Below are positions 15,736-24,520 of a stretch of DNA of 38,901 bases, one piece after another. The stretch is from Opitutales bacterium (GTDB lineage: Bacteria; Verrucomicrobiota; Verrucomicrobiia; Opitutales; Oceanipulchritudinaceae). The stretch spans positions 1 through 38,901 of the forward strand of contig JAFIGG010000033.1 of assembly GCA_020831485.1 (NCBI GenBank), written 5' to 3'. The position numbers and the translations under genes were made by a program. Under the pieces are notes generated by a model. It saw only the letters and a list, made by a program, of their open reading frames with translations. It made no database searches and was not told the DNA's origin. The number at the start of each line of letters is the position of its first letter. Positions within the stretch are counted from its first letter, which is position 1.

Positions 15736-18700
15736 ATGAAAGACGACTCCACCCAAATTCACGATGCCAACGAAGCGGTAGCCTCAGTCGCTTACCGCCT
15801 CAGCGAAAACATTGTCATCTATCCAATCACCCCTTCTTCGCCGATGGCCGAGCTCTCAGATGAGTGGTCGAGCATGAAGCGCAAGAACCTGTGGGATGCG
15901 GTACCGCAGGTTGCTCAGATGCAATCTGAAGGCGGCGCCGCCGGAGCCGTCCACGGCAATCTACAGGCCGGTTCAATGGCAACCACCTTCACGGCATCAC
16001 AGGGTTTGCTGCTGATGATTCCGAACATGTATAAGATCGCGGGCGAACTGACCCCGTTCTGCATGCACGTCACCGCCCGCAGCCTAGCGACCCACGCTCT
16101 GTCGATTTTTGGCGATCACTCCGATGTCATGGCCTGCCGCCAGACCGGTTTTGCCATGCTGGCCTCGAATTCGGTTCAGGAGGCACACGATCTGGCCGCC
16201 ATCGCACACTCGGCAACCCTGAAATCGAGAATCCCTTTTCTGCACTTTTTTGACGGTTTTCGCACATCGCACGAAGTCAACACCTATCAGGCCCTGTCCA
16301 ACGAAGTACTCCGCCAACTGGTCGACGAGGAAGATGTCCGCGCCCACCAACGCCGCGCCCTCACCCCAGACGCCCCGATCATCCGCGGGACAGCGCAGAA
16401 CCCGGATGTGTTCTTCCAGGCCCGGGAGGCCGCCAACAGCTACTACGATGCCTTGCCGGGAATCGTCGAAGACCTGATGGAGTCCTTCCACAAAATCACC
16501 GGCCGCGCTTACAAACTCTTTGACTATGTCGGTCCGGATGATGCCGAAGAACTTATTATCATCATGGGATCGGGAGCTGAAACGGTTGAGCAAACTTCGG
16601 CCTGGCTGAACCGCAAAGGCCGCAAGACCGGTGTTTTAAAGGTTCGCCTGTTCCGCCCATTTTCAATCGAACGCTTTGTTCAAGCAATCCCCCCAAGTAT
16701 CCGCAAGATTGCTGTGCTGGACCGGACCAAAGAGCCCGGTGCCATTGGCGAACCGCTTTATCAGGATGTGCTGTCCGCCCTCGCCGAAGCCCGGGCCAGC
16801 GGAGAAACTCCAGAAACCTTCAACCCAGTCGTAGTGGGTGGCCGCTACGGACTGGGATCCAAAGAGTTTGACCCCGGCATGGTTCGCGCTGTCTACGACA
16901 ACCTCAAGACAGACAAACCGCGCAATCACTTCACGATCGGCATTGTTGACGACGTCACGCATACCTCGCTGGATTGGGACAAGAATTTCAGCATTCAGGC
17001 TGAGGACGTATTCAGCGCGGTCTTCATCGGCCTGGGATCGGACGGAACCGTCGGCGCCAATAAAAACACGATCAAAATCATCGGCACCGAAACGGACAAC
17101 TACGCTCAGGCATATTTTGTCTACGACAGTAAAAAGTCCGGGGCCATGACCGTTTCCCACCTGCGATTCGGTCCGCGCCCAATTCATGCGCCGTATCTAG
17201 TCGGCAATGCCCACTTTGTCGGCTGCCACCAATACTCCTTCATTGACCGCTTTGATGTGCTCGATCGAGCAGCCAACAAGGCTGTGTTTCTGCTCAACTC
17301 GCCGCACAGTGTCGATACAATCTGGGAACGCCTTCCCCAGGAAGTGCAGCAGACGATCATCGACAAGCAGCTCGAGTTCTACGTGATCGATGCCTACAAG
17401 GTATCACGTGAAACCGGCATGGGAAGTCGCATCAATACGATCATGCAGACTTGCTTCTTTGCGATTTCAGGAATCCTGCCGCGCGACGAAGCCATCGAAA
17501 AAATCAAAAACACGATCGAAAAGACCTATTCCCGCAAGGGACGTGCAGTTGTTGAGAAAAACTATGCCGCAGTCGATGGGACTCTGGCCAATCTGCACAA
17601 GGTTGAGATTCCGGAGACAGCTACCTCGACCCGTCAAATGTTGCCCCCTGTCGCCGAAGCTGCACCCGACTTTGTGCAAAAAGTTACCGGAGTCATGCTC
17701 GCCGGCAAAGGAGATCTACTGCCCGTTTCCGCATTCCCGATCGACGGCACCTGGCCGGTTGCAACCAGCCAGTGGGAAAAGCGCCGCATCGCCCTGCAGG
17801 TTCCGACCTGGGAACCAGACCTCTGTATTCAGTGCGCCAAATGTGTGCTGGTTTGCCCACACGCAGCCATTCGCGCCAAGGCCTATCCTGAATCAAGCAT
17901 GGTCGCCTCGCCTGAAGACTTTCTCAGCAAGGAGTTCCGCTCCCGTGAAGTCAAAGAGCACCTCTACACCATTCAGGTGGCTCCGGACGACTGCACAGGC
18001 TGTCAACTCTGCGTCAACGTCTGCCCGGCCAAGGACCGCAAGAGTCCAAACCGCAAGGCCATCAACATGACCGACCTCGATCCGGTCCTCGAGCGGGAAC
18101 AGAAGAACTACGACTATTTCCTCGAACTTCCGGAGCTGGACAATTCCGAGATGCGCCTCGACGTCAAGAGCAGCCAGCTGAAGAAGCCGCTCTTCGAATA
18201 CTCGGGTGCCTGCTCCGGTTGTGGCGAAACCCCTTACATTAAGTTGCTCACCCAACTGGTCGGAGACCGCCTGATGATTGCCAACGCCACCGGCTGTTCG
18301 TCGATCTACGGCGGAAACCTGCCAACCACTCCCTACACGGTCGATGCCAATGGGCGTGGGCCAACCTGGTCCAATTCACTCTTCGAGGACAACGCGGAGT
18401 TCGGTTTTGGCCTGCGCATGGCAGTGGATTACAAGGCCAATACGGCGGCAGGACTGGTCACCGCACTGGCCAGTGAACTGGGCGATGACTTTGTCCAAGC
18501 CATCGTCGCCAACCCTCAGGATTCGCAGAAATCGATCGACCAGCAACGCCAGCAGGTGCTCGCCCTGCGCGAAAGGTTGAAGGGCATCAAAGATCCACGG
18601 GCAAGAATGCTCGAACCCCTCGCCGACTATCTGGTCCGTAAATCGGTCTGGTGCATTGGTGGAGACGGCTGGGCCTACGACATCGGCTTTGGTGGTCTTG

Positions 18701-19299
18701 ATCAAGTCCTGGCCAGTGGCCAGAATATCAACATTCTGGTACTCGATACCGAAGTCTATTCCAACACCGGGGGCCAGTCCTCCAAATCGACTCCAATGGG
18801 GGCCGTCGCCAAGTTCGCCGCAGGCGGCAAGGCACGGGGCAAAAAGGACCTGGGACTCATAGCCATGGGTTACGGCCACGTCTACGTCGCGACAGTCGCC
18901 ATGGGCGCCAAAGACCTGCAAACCGTGCAGGCACTTGCCGAAGCGGAAGCCTACGATGGCCCGTCCCTGGTCATTGCCTACAGCCACTGTGTGGCCCACG
19001 GCTACGACCTGGCACAAGGTCTCGACCAGCAGAAACTCGCGGTCCAAACCGGCTACTGGCCCATCTACCGTTTCGATCCACGCCGCGCCGCCGAGGGTCA
19101 ACCGGGCCTCAAGCTGGATTGCAAGGAACCCGACACACCCCTGCGGGAATACATGAACAACGAAATGCGCTTCCGTATTCTGCAAAACAGCAATCCGGCA
19201 CAGGCAAAGATTCTGGCCGAAGAAGCGCAAAAGCAGATTCATGTCCGCTACAACCACTATCAAAGCCTGGCCACCGCCAAACCGGAACAAGACGCATGA
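15736..19299 (+). CDS. nifJ: Pyruvate:ferredoxin (flavodoxin) oxidoreductase
   Basis: This 1187-residue single-chain enzyme converts pyruvate and CoA to acetyl-CoA and CO2, reducing ferredoxin or flavodoxin. It has the full-length fused layout. The N-terminal pyruvate domain shows the family motif YPITPSSPMAE (about 31-41). The ferredoxin domain has two 4Fe-4S motifs, CIQCAKCVLVCP near residue 697 and CTGCQLCVNVCP near 753. The C-terminal TPP domain begins with CSGCGET near 826, whose cysteines help hold the proximal cluster, and continues with the TPP/Mg motif GGDGWAYDIG near 975 and YSNTGGQSS. All cysteines are present. The enzyme is oxygen-sensitive in most hosts and signals a fermentative or facultative lifestyle. 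Its stop overlaps the start of the next gene (ATGA). Confidence 0.97.
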   Translation: MKDDSTQIHDANEAVASVAYRLSENIVIYPITPSSPMAELSDEWSSMKRKNLWDAVPQVAQMQSEGGAAGAVHGNLQAGSMATTFTASQGLLLMIPNMYKIAGELTPFCMHVTARSLATHALSIFGDHSDVMACRQTGFAMLASNSVQEAHDLAAIAHSATLKSRIPFLHFFDGFRTSHEVNTYQALSNEVLRQLVDEEDVRAHQRRALTPDAPIIRGTAQNPDVFFQAREAANSYYDALPGIVEDLMESFHKITGRAYKLFDYVGPDDAEELIIIMGSGAETVEQTSAWLNRKGRKTGVLKVRLFRPFSIERFVQAIPPSIRKIAVLDRTKEPGAIGEPLYQDVLSALAEARASGETPETFNPVVVGGRYGLGSKEFDPGMVRAVYDNLKTDKPRNHFTIGIVDDVTHTSLDWDKNFSIQAEDVFSAVFIGLGSDGTVGANKNTIKIIGTETDNYAQAYFVYDSKKSGAMTVSHLRFGPRPIHAPYLVGNAHFVGCHQYSFIDRFDVLDRAANKAVFLLNSPHSVDTIWERLPQEVQQTIIDKQLEFYVIDAYKVSRETGMGSRINTIMQTCFFAISGILPRDEAIEKIKNTIEKTYSRKGRAVVEKNYAAVDGTLANLHKVEIPETATSTRQMLPPVAEAAPDFVQKVTGVMLAGKGDLLPVSAFPIDGTWPVATSQWEKRRIALQVPTWEPDLCIQCAKCVLVCPHAAIRAKAYPESSMVASPEDFLSKEFRSREVKEHLYTIQVAPDDCTGCQLCVNVCPAKDRKSPNRKAINMTDLDPVLEREQKNYDYFLELPELDNSEMRLDVKSSQLKKPLFEYSGACSGCGETPYIKLLTQLVGDRLMIANATGCSSIYGGNLPTTPYTVDANGRGPTWSNSLFEDNAEFGFGLRMAVDYKANTAAGLVTALASELGDDFVQAIVANPQDSQKSIDQQRQQVLALRERLKGIKDPRARMLEPLADYLVRKSVWCIGGDGWAYDIGFGGLDQVLASGQNINILVLDTEVYSNTGGQSSKSTPMGAVAKFAAGGKARGKKDLGLIAMGYGHVYVATVAMGAKDLQTVQALAEAEAYDGPSLVIAYSHCVAHGYDLAQGLDQQKLAVQTGYWPIYRFDPRRAAEGQPGLKLDCKEPDTPLREYMNNEMRFRILQNSNPAQAKILAEEAQKQIHVRYNHYQSLATAKPEQDA

Positions 19300-20321
19300 A
19301 TGTAGACCTGAAAACCCAATACCTTGGATTGAACCTGCCCCATCCGCTGGTTGTAGGGGCATCTCCCCTCGTTGACAGCCTGGACCGGGTGCGTGAGATT
19401 GAAGATGCCGGAGCTGCGGCCCTGATCATGCACTCGCTCTTCGAGGAGCAAATACTGATGGATGAGCTAGCGGAGGACAGCTATGTCCACGGGCATGAGG
19501 AGACCTTTGCGGAGGCTACCTCCTATTTCCCCGCTTCGTCCACTTTTGCGCTGAATCCGGAGACATACCTTGAGCGTATTCGCAAGATCAAGGAGATAGT
19601 CTCCATGCCGGTCATTGGCTCCCTGAATGGGCGTACCCCAAGCGGTTGGACCGATTACGCAAGTGACATCGAAAGCGCCGGTGCGGACGCCCTGGAACTG
19701 AACCTCTATTTTCAGCCTGCTTTACACGCGGATCATCCGGCAAAAATCGAGGAAGACGCGATCAAGATCGTCAAATCGGTCTGCGACCGGGTTCAGATTC
19801 CGGTTGCGGTCAAGCTCTCGCCCTACTTCACCTCGCTGCCGCACTTCGTTAAGCAGGTGGCCGGGGCCGGGGCCAAGGGAGTTGTTCTATTCAATCGATT
19901 CTATCAACCGGACATCGATATTGAGGAATTAAAGACTGTACCTCAACTCAAGCTTTCGGAAAGCTCTGAGCTTCTGCTGCGCCTTCGCTGGTTGGCCATT
20001 CTGAAGGATCAGGTCTCCATTGACCTCTCCTGCAGTGGTGGTGTGCACACACCCGTGGATGTCATCAAGGCGGTCATGTCCGGAGCCGATTCGGTGCAGC
20101 TGGTCAGCTGTCTGCTCAAAAACGGTGCCGGTTACCTGTCCGCGTTGCGCACGCAGTTGCTGCATTGGCTCGAAGAACACGAATATCCGTCCCTTCAGGA
20201 AATGAAAGGCAGCATGAGTTACCGCAACACGCCAAACCCGGATGCCATTGAGCGCGCCAACTATGTGAAGATTCTAACGGCCGCGCAAATTCAGGACCGA
20301 TTTGGCCCTGTGAAGTGGTAA
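19296..20321 (+). CDS. Dihydroorotate dehydrogenase-like flavoprotein
   Basis: The 341-residue product has the FMN-binding TIM-barrel pattern of dihydroorotate dehydrogenases: LPHPLVVGASPL at the start, VIGSLNG, PVAVKLSPYF, and the phosphate-binding CSGGVHTPVDVIKAVMSGADSVQLVS near the end. The loop after strand 4 reads ALELNLYFQP, where true dihydroorotate dehydrogenases have a catalytic Cys or Ser in N-x-S/C-x-P-N. That residue seems absent, so pyrimidine synthesis is unlikely to be its main task. It overlaps the oxidoreductase gene by 4 bases. Proteins of this type are repeatedly found beside pyruvate:ferredoxin oxidoreductase, so a role in electron transfer or in handling ferredoxin-linked redox is a reasonable guess. 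A strong terminator follows. Confidence 0.88.
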   Translation: MNVDLKTQYLGLNLPHPLVVGASPLVDSLDRVREIEDAGAAALIMHSLFEEQILMDELAEDSYVHGHEETFAEATSYFPASSTFALNPETYLERIRKIKEIVSMPVIGSLNGRTPSGWTDYASDIESAGADALELNLYFQPALHADHPAKIEEDAIKIVKSVCDRVQIPVAVKLSPYFTSLPHFVKQVAGAGAKGVVLFNRFYQPDIDIEELKTVPQLKLSESSELLLRLRWLAILKDQVSIDLSCSGGVHTPVDVIKAVMSGADSVQLVSCLLKNGAGYLSALRTQLLHWLEEHEYPSLQEMKGSMSYRNTPNPDAIERANYVKILTAAQIQDRFGPVKW

Positions 20322-20356
20322 ACCTTTCTTGCCCAGATCCATTATACGAAGCCCAC

Positions 20357-20396
20357 GAAACCCGCTCTGCAGCCGCAGTGCGGGTTTCCCATTTTT
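20357..20396 (+). terminator. Rho-independent terminator after the nifJ operon
   Basis: GAAACCCGC (20357-20365) pairs perfectly with GCGGGTTTC (20380-20388). Inside, after one T-T mismatch, CTGC pairs with GCAG around the loop AGCC. The stem is followed by CC and then ATTTTTC. The GC-rich stem and T run make this the best terminator in the window. It separates the nifJ operon from gshF, so gshF needs its own promoter between about 20397 and 20437 or nearby. Confidence 0.9.
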
Positions 20397-20437
20397 CGGG
20401 CCCCGACAACTCCCATCCTCGACATTTCAGCGTAATC

Positions 20438-22762
20438 ATGGCCCAATCACCTGTTATGGATTTAGCCTCCGCGATACGCAGCAATGAACGCCTGAAACGC
20501 CTCTTCTGGCAGGGCAAGTTTGGTCTCGAAACCGAACGCCTGCGCGTCGATAGCAAGGGTTGCCTGGCGCACTCCCCCCATCCTGCGGGTCTGGGCAGCA
20601 AATCCGAGCACCCGTTCATCACCACGGATTTCTCCGAGAGTCAGCTTGAGTTGATTTCGCCACCAATGGATTCCCTGGAGAGCGCCCGTGGCTTTATTCA
20701 GACCCTGCTCAATGTAGTTCAGTCAGAACTGCCGGAGGGCGAGCAACTGTGGCCTCAAAGCATGCCATGCGCATTGCCCGACGAAGAACAGATTCCCCTT
20801 GCCCGTTTCGACGGCGACGCCAGCGGCCGCACCGAATACCGGGAATACCTCTCCCGTATCTACGGCCGCTCCCGCCAGACAATCAGCGGCAGCCATTTCA
20901 ATTTTTCGTTTCTTCCCGAGTTCTTTGAGTTACTGTCCAGGGAGACCGGACTCGCTGAAGCTGAGGTCAAAGAACAACTCTACCTGAAAATGGTTCGCAA
21001 CCTTATGCGCGACCGGTGGTTGTTGGTTGGCCTGCTCGGACGAAGCCCCCTCGCCCACGAGAGCCTCCACCTCAAGGAGCTCGTCTCCGGCAAACTCATT
21101 CCTGTCTGCTGCAAGCACGGGGTGTCCATTCGCTGCAGTGCGATTGGCTACCGAAATCCGGAGTCACTGCCTGCTGACTACAGCAGTGTTCAGAACTACC
21201 TGGACGGCCTCAACGCACTGGTGAGCGCCGGCAAGCTGCTCAATCCCAACGAACTCTACCTGCCGGTCCGGATGAAGACTGCAAGTGACGGCAAAACAAT
21301 TTCCCACATTGAGCTGCGCATCATGGACATCGACCCTGAGGACCCCACGGGAATGCCCTTGGACGCGCTGCGCCTGCTGCACCTTGGAGTGCTTTTCGCC
21401 GCGCTGAAGGATGAGAACGATGCCTTCGAATGGGAGCAGCAGATCGAGGCCGACCATCTTCAAAACCAGATCGCCTGCTGGGGCTTCAGCGAAGATGCCA
21501 CAGCCTTCTGCGAGGCCCAGCCGAATCCCGGCTCCAGCCTGCGTTTACAGGCAAGCGAGCTGTTCGATGATATAGAGCGGCGTGTTTTCGGTGCCTTCCC
21601 TGTGGCACCCGCGCCTTACAGGCAATCCTTCGAAAGCTACAGGAGCACATTGGAAGACTGGAACAACAGTCCGGTCAACAAACTGAAGCAAGGGATCGAA
21701 ACACAGGGATTCATCCCCTACCACCTCCAGCAAGCCGGCAGCCACGCGCTGGAACTGGCCTCCGAAAGCTTCAAATTCCATGCCTTCACAGACCTCGAGC
21801 TGTCCACACAACTCCTGCTGAAGGCAGCCGTTCGCAAGGGTATCCAATTTGAGATACTGGATCGCAAGCGGAATTTCATCCGTCTAAATCGTGGCGCCAA
21901 GCAGGAACTGGTAATCCAGGCGACCAAAACCTCGCTCGACCGTTACAGCACGATCCTGGCGATGGAAAACAAAAAGGTAACGAAGCAGATCCTTCGCGAG
22001 CACGGAATTGCAACGCCAGCGGGTCGCGATTTCAACTCGCCTGAAGAGGCCCGGTCGACCTGGCCGCTGTTCAGCGGCCATGCCATTGTCGTAAAACCAA
22101 TGAATACCAATTTCGGCATCGGTATCAGTATCCTTAAATCCAATACCGACCGCGTATTATTCGATTCCGCTATTGAGGCGGCTTTCCGCGAAGACCAGCA
22201 GATCCTGATTGAAAACTATATTTCCGGAAGAGAATTTCGCTACTTTCTGATCGAAGACCAGGTGGTCGCAATTCTCCACCGCGTGCCCGCAAATATTACT
22301 GGCGACGGGCGGCTTTCAATCCGTGCGCTAGTCGAGCGCAAAAACCTCGATCCCCTGCGCGGAAAGGGCTACGTAACCCCACTTGAACGCATAGCACTCA
22401 ATGCAGCCGAAGCGCAGCACCTCAAATCCCAGGGACTGAATTTTGACTCTATTCCCGCCGAGGGAGAAACTGTCTATCTGAGAGAGAACTCAAACATCAG
22501 CACCGGTGGTGACAGCATTGATTTCAGCGACCGTATTCACCCAAGCTACGCCCGCGTGGCCTCCGCGGCAGCGAATGCCCTGGGCGTCAAGATCACCGGC
22601 CTCGACATGATCATCCAGGACATTGACCAGCCGGCCAACGCCGACAACCATTCAGTGATCGAGATGAATTTCAATCCTGCCATCCACATCCACTGTCACC
22701 CCTTTCAGGGCGAAAACCGCAGGCTGGACGAGCGGATTCTGTCGGCCCTGGGCTTTATCTGA
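20438..22762 (+). CDS. gshF: Bifunctional glutamate-cysteine ligase/glutathione synthetase
   Basis: GshF makes glutathione in two steps on a single chain. The 774-residue length is typical. The N-terminal half is a GshA-like ligase: FGLETERLRVD near residue 30, ISGSHFNFSF near 150, and IELRIMDIDPEDPTGM near 290. The C-terminal half is an ATP-grasp domain with TKQILREHGIATPAG, IVVKPMNTNFGIGISI, the loop IENYISGREFRYFL and the metal-binding end VIEMNFNPAIHIHCHP. The start at 20438 (or ATG 20456) is downstream of a strong terminator; longer frames would run through the terminator hairpin. Fused GshF is best known in Firmicutes and some Gram-negatives, so acquisition by transfer is possible. It converges on the isocitrate dehydrogenase gene. 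Confidence 0.93.
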   Translation: MAQSPVMDLASAIRSNERLKRLFWQGKFGLETERLRVDSKGCLAHSPHPAGLGSKSEHPFITTDFSESQLELISPPMDSLESARGFIQTLLNVVQSELPEGEQLWPQSMPCALPDEEQIPLARFDGDASGRTEYREYLSRIYGRSRQTISGSHFNFSFLPEFFELLSRETGLAEAEVKEQLYLKMVRNLMRDRWLLVGLLGRSPLAHESLHLKELVSGKLIPVCCKHGVSIRCSAIGYRNPESLPADYSSVQNYLDGLNALVSAGKLLNPNELYLPVRMKTASDGKTISHIELRIMDIDPEDPTGMPLDALRLLHLGVLFAALKDENDAFEWEQQIEADHLQNQIACWGFSEDATAFCEAQPNPGSSLRLQASELFDDIERRVFGAFPVAPAPYRQSFESYRSTLEDWNNSPVNKLKQGIETQGFIPYHLQQAGSHALELASESFKFHAFTDLELSTQLLLKAAVRKGIQFEILDRKRNFIRLNRGAKQELVIQATKTSLDRYSTILAMENKKVTKQILREHGIATPAGRDFNSPEEARSTWPLFSGHAIVVKPMNTNFGIGISILKSNTDRVLFDSAIEAAFREDQQILIENYISGREFRYFLIEDQVVAILHRVPANITGDGRLSIRALVERKNLDPLRGKGYVTPLERIALNAAEAQHLKSQGLNFDSIPAEGETVYLRENSNISTGGDSIDFSDRIHPSYARVASAAANALGVKITGLDMIIQDIDQPANADNHSVIEMNFNPAIHIHCHPFQGENRRLDERILSALGFI

Positions 22763-22780
22763 GAGCCCTGACAAGCAAAG

Positions 22781-23797
22781 CTATTTCAAATGCTTCAGCA
22801 CGGCTTCGGTGAACACCGTAGTGCTCGCCTTACCGCCAAGGTCCGCCGTGCGGTTTTGCGGAAGTTTAAGCGCCTCGCCCACCGCCGAACGGATCCGGCT
22901 GGCCGCGTCCACCTGACCGATGTGGTCCAGCAACATGGCGGCGGACAGCGTCAAAGAGCTCGGGTTGGCGATGCCCTTGCCTGCAATGTCCGGAGCCGAA
23001 CCATGCACGGCCTCAAAGACTGCTTCGTTCTTGCCAATATTGCCTGCCGGAGCAAGGCCCAATCCGCCGACAAGGCCTGCAATCAAGTCCGATAAAATAT
23101 CGCCGAACATGTTCTCCATCACAAGGACATCGAACTGGTGGGGATTCACCACCAGTTGCATAGCCGTTGCGTCGACAATGCGGTCCTCGAAATCGATCTC
23201 ACCCGCATACTCTTTGGCGACCTCACGGCCTACATCCAGAAAGAGCCCTTGAGTGCACTTGAGGATGTTGGCCTTGTGCGCCAAGGTGACCTTCTTTCGT
23301 CCGTTGGCGCGTGCATACTCGAAAGCGCTGCGCACAATGCGTTCGGAACCGTGGCGGGTGATGATCATAACCGACTCGGCCGCAGCCCGGGGGTCTCCGC
23401 CCAGGCCGATAAAGTGCTCAACCCCAACATAAAGACCTTCGGTATTTTCCCGAAAAAGCACCAGATCGACATCCTCATAGCGGCTGCCAGGAACCATCGA
23501 CAGCGCCGGCCGAACATTGGAAAAAAGGTCAAACTCCTTGCGGATAGCCACATTCAGCGAACGAAAGCCGACGCCCAGCGGAGTGGTCAGCGGCCCTTTC
23601 AGGCAGACCCGGTTCGTCCGAATGGATTCAATCGTCTGCTCCGGCAAAGGGCTCTTAAACTCTTCCATAGCCGCCGTGCCGGCGAGCTGTACTTCGTATT
23701 TCAGATCCGCCCCGGCAGCCCGCAAAATGCGCAGCGTGGCGTCCGTCACCTCCGGGCCAATGCCATCGCCCGGAATTATAGTAATGGTCTGTGTCAT
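22781..23797 (-). CDS. Isocitrate dehydrogenase-like decarboxylating enzyme (probably NAD)
   Basis: The 338-residue protein belongs to the isocitrate/isopropylmalate dehydrogenase family. It shows ITIIPGDGIGPEV at the start and the substrate loop FRSLNVAIRKEFDLFSNVRP, in which the Ser-x-Asn pattern favours isocitrate. Other visible elements are FRENTEGLY, the metal-site segment VMENMFGDILSDL and the cofactor loop EAVHGSAPDIAGKGIANP. The short length and lack of an insert fit the NAD-type, IDH3-like class rather than E. coli Icd (416 residues). Cofactor use cannot be fixed by eye, and homoisocitrate or isopropylmalate remain alternatives. The gene stands alone, convergent with gshF and divergent from the heme oxygenase gene. 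Confidence 0.85.
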   Translation of the reverse strand: MTQTITIIPGDGIGPEVTDATLRILRAAGADLKYEVQLAGTAAMEEFKSPLPEQTIESIRTNRVCLKGPLTTPLGVGFRSLNVAIRKEFDLFSNVRPALSMVPGSRYEDVDLVLFRENTEGLYVGVEHFIGLGGDPRAAAESVMIITRHGSERIVRSAFEYARANGRKKVTLAHKANILKCTQGLFLDVGREVAKEYAGEIDFEDRIVDATAMQLVVNPHQFDVLVMENMFGDILSDLIAGLVGGLGLAPAGNIGKNEAVFEAVHGSAPDIAGKGIANPSSLTLSAAMLLDHIGQVDAASRIRSAVGEALKLPQNRTADLGGKASTTVFTEAVLKHLK

Positions 23798-23869
23798 ATG
23801 TTTTTACGTTTAAACAAATTGAAGAATAGCCTGCAATTGCAAACTGTAGATACTCGGTCATTGCGCACC

Positions 23870-23898
23870 TTGACAGTCATAATCCGCTGATCTAGATA
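23870..23898 (+). promoter_or_regulatory. Candidate promoter of the bphO-bphP operon
   Basis: TTGACA at 23870-23875 is a perfect -35 box. After exactly 17 bases comes TAGATA (23893-23898), a weak -10 box. Transcription would begin near 23905, only a few bases ahead of the GTG start at 23912, giving a nearly leaderless message. A short perfect palindrome, TGCAATTGCA, lies upstream at 23832-23841 and could be a regulator site. Confidence 0.4.
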
Positions 23899-23911
23899 AA
23901 GAAAACCTACA

Positions 23912-24520
23912 GTGAACTCCATTGGATCCAGCGCGCCCACCCTGCTTGAACAGCTGCGAACGAAAACCAAGGCACAACATGATGCCCTGGAATCGAGCAC
24001 GCTGCTCAAAGGCTTGCTGGAAGAGTCCCTCCAACTGGAGCTCTATGCGGATATCCTGAAGCGTTATTTTAGCCTCCTCATACGGTTTGAGGAGCAGGTT
24101 GCGGGCCATCCCGGCTGGGAATTCCTGAATAGAGACTTCGAGTCTTGTCTCAAATCACCAATACTGCTTCAGGATCTGGACTACCTCGGAGTGGAGCCTG
24201 AGCAACGGATGCATCCGGTCACCAGCGAGCTTCGCTTCGACTGCTCGGGTGTACCCGAGTTTATGGGAACGCTTTACGTCATTGAGGGCTCCTCTCTGGG
24301 CGGACGCGTCATTTCACGAAAGCTGGAGCAGCACCTTGGTCTGACAGCCAGGGCTGGTGCGGCCTATTTCAACGGATACGGTGACCGCACTTTCAGCAAC
24401 TGGCGCGATTTTTGCCAGCAACTTGAGCTTTACGGCGATTCCATCGATGACCCATTGCCCATCGTCGCTGCGGCGAACCACGCCTTCTCCACCTTTAAGC
24501 AGGCAATGTCGAGCGAATGA
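23912..24520 (+). CDS. bphO: Biliverdin-forming heme oxygenase
   Basis: Heme oxygenase opens heme to biliverdin, the chromophore of bacteriophytochromes. The 202-residue product is all-helical and of normal size. [10 protein letters not shown] near residue 20 contains the proximal heme-ligand His in its usual H-x-x-x-E context. The distal helix reads [17 protein letters not shown] (about 122-138), matching the conserved glycine-rich turn over the heme. The start is GTG at 23912, as no upstream in-frame ATG is available before a stop. The gene overlaps the phytochrome gene by 4 bases (ATGA), the standard arrangement of BphO with BphP, so both are made together. Confidence 0.92.
   Translation: MNSIGSSAPTLLEQLRTKTKAQHDALESSTLLKGLLEESLQLELYADILKRYFSLLIRFEEQVAGHPGWEFLNRDFESCLKSPILLQDLDYLGVEPEQRMHPVTSELRFDCSGVPEFMGTLYVIEGSSLGGRVISRKLEQHLGLTARAGAAYFNGYGDRTFSNWRDFCQQLELYGDSIDDPLPIVAAANHAFSTFKQAMSSE

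Noticed and set aside
18376-19362. Long minus-strand frame (328 codons) opposite nifJ
   Set aside because: Shadow of the strongly coding plus-strand frame; no domain and no promoter or ribosome-binding site.
23832-23841. Perfect palindrome TGCAATTGCA in the bphO leader as an operator
   Set aside because: Only 10 bases and AT-rich, so chance is likely; kept as a note on the promoter entry.
23138-23890. Plus-strand frame of 250 codons opposite the isocitrate dehydrogenase gene
   Set aside because: Antisense shadow of a well-matched enzyme gene.
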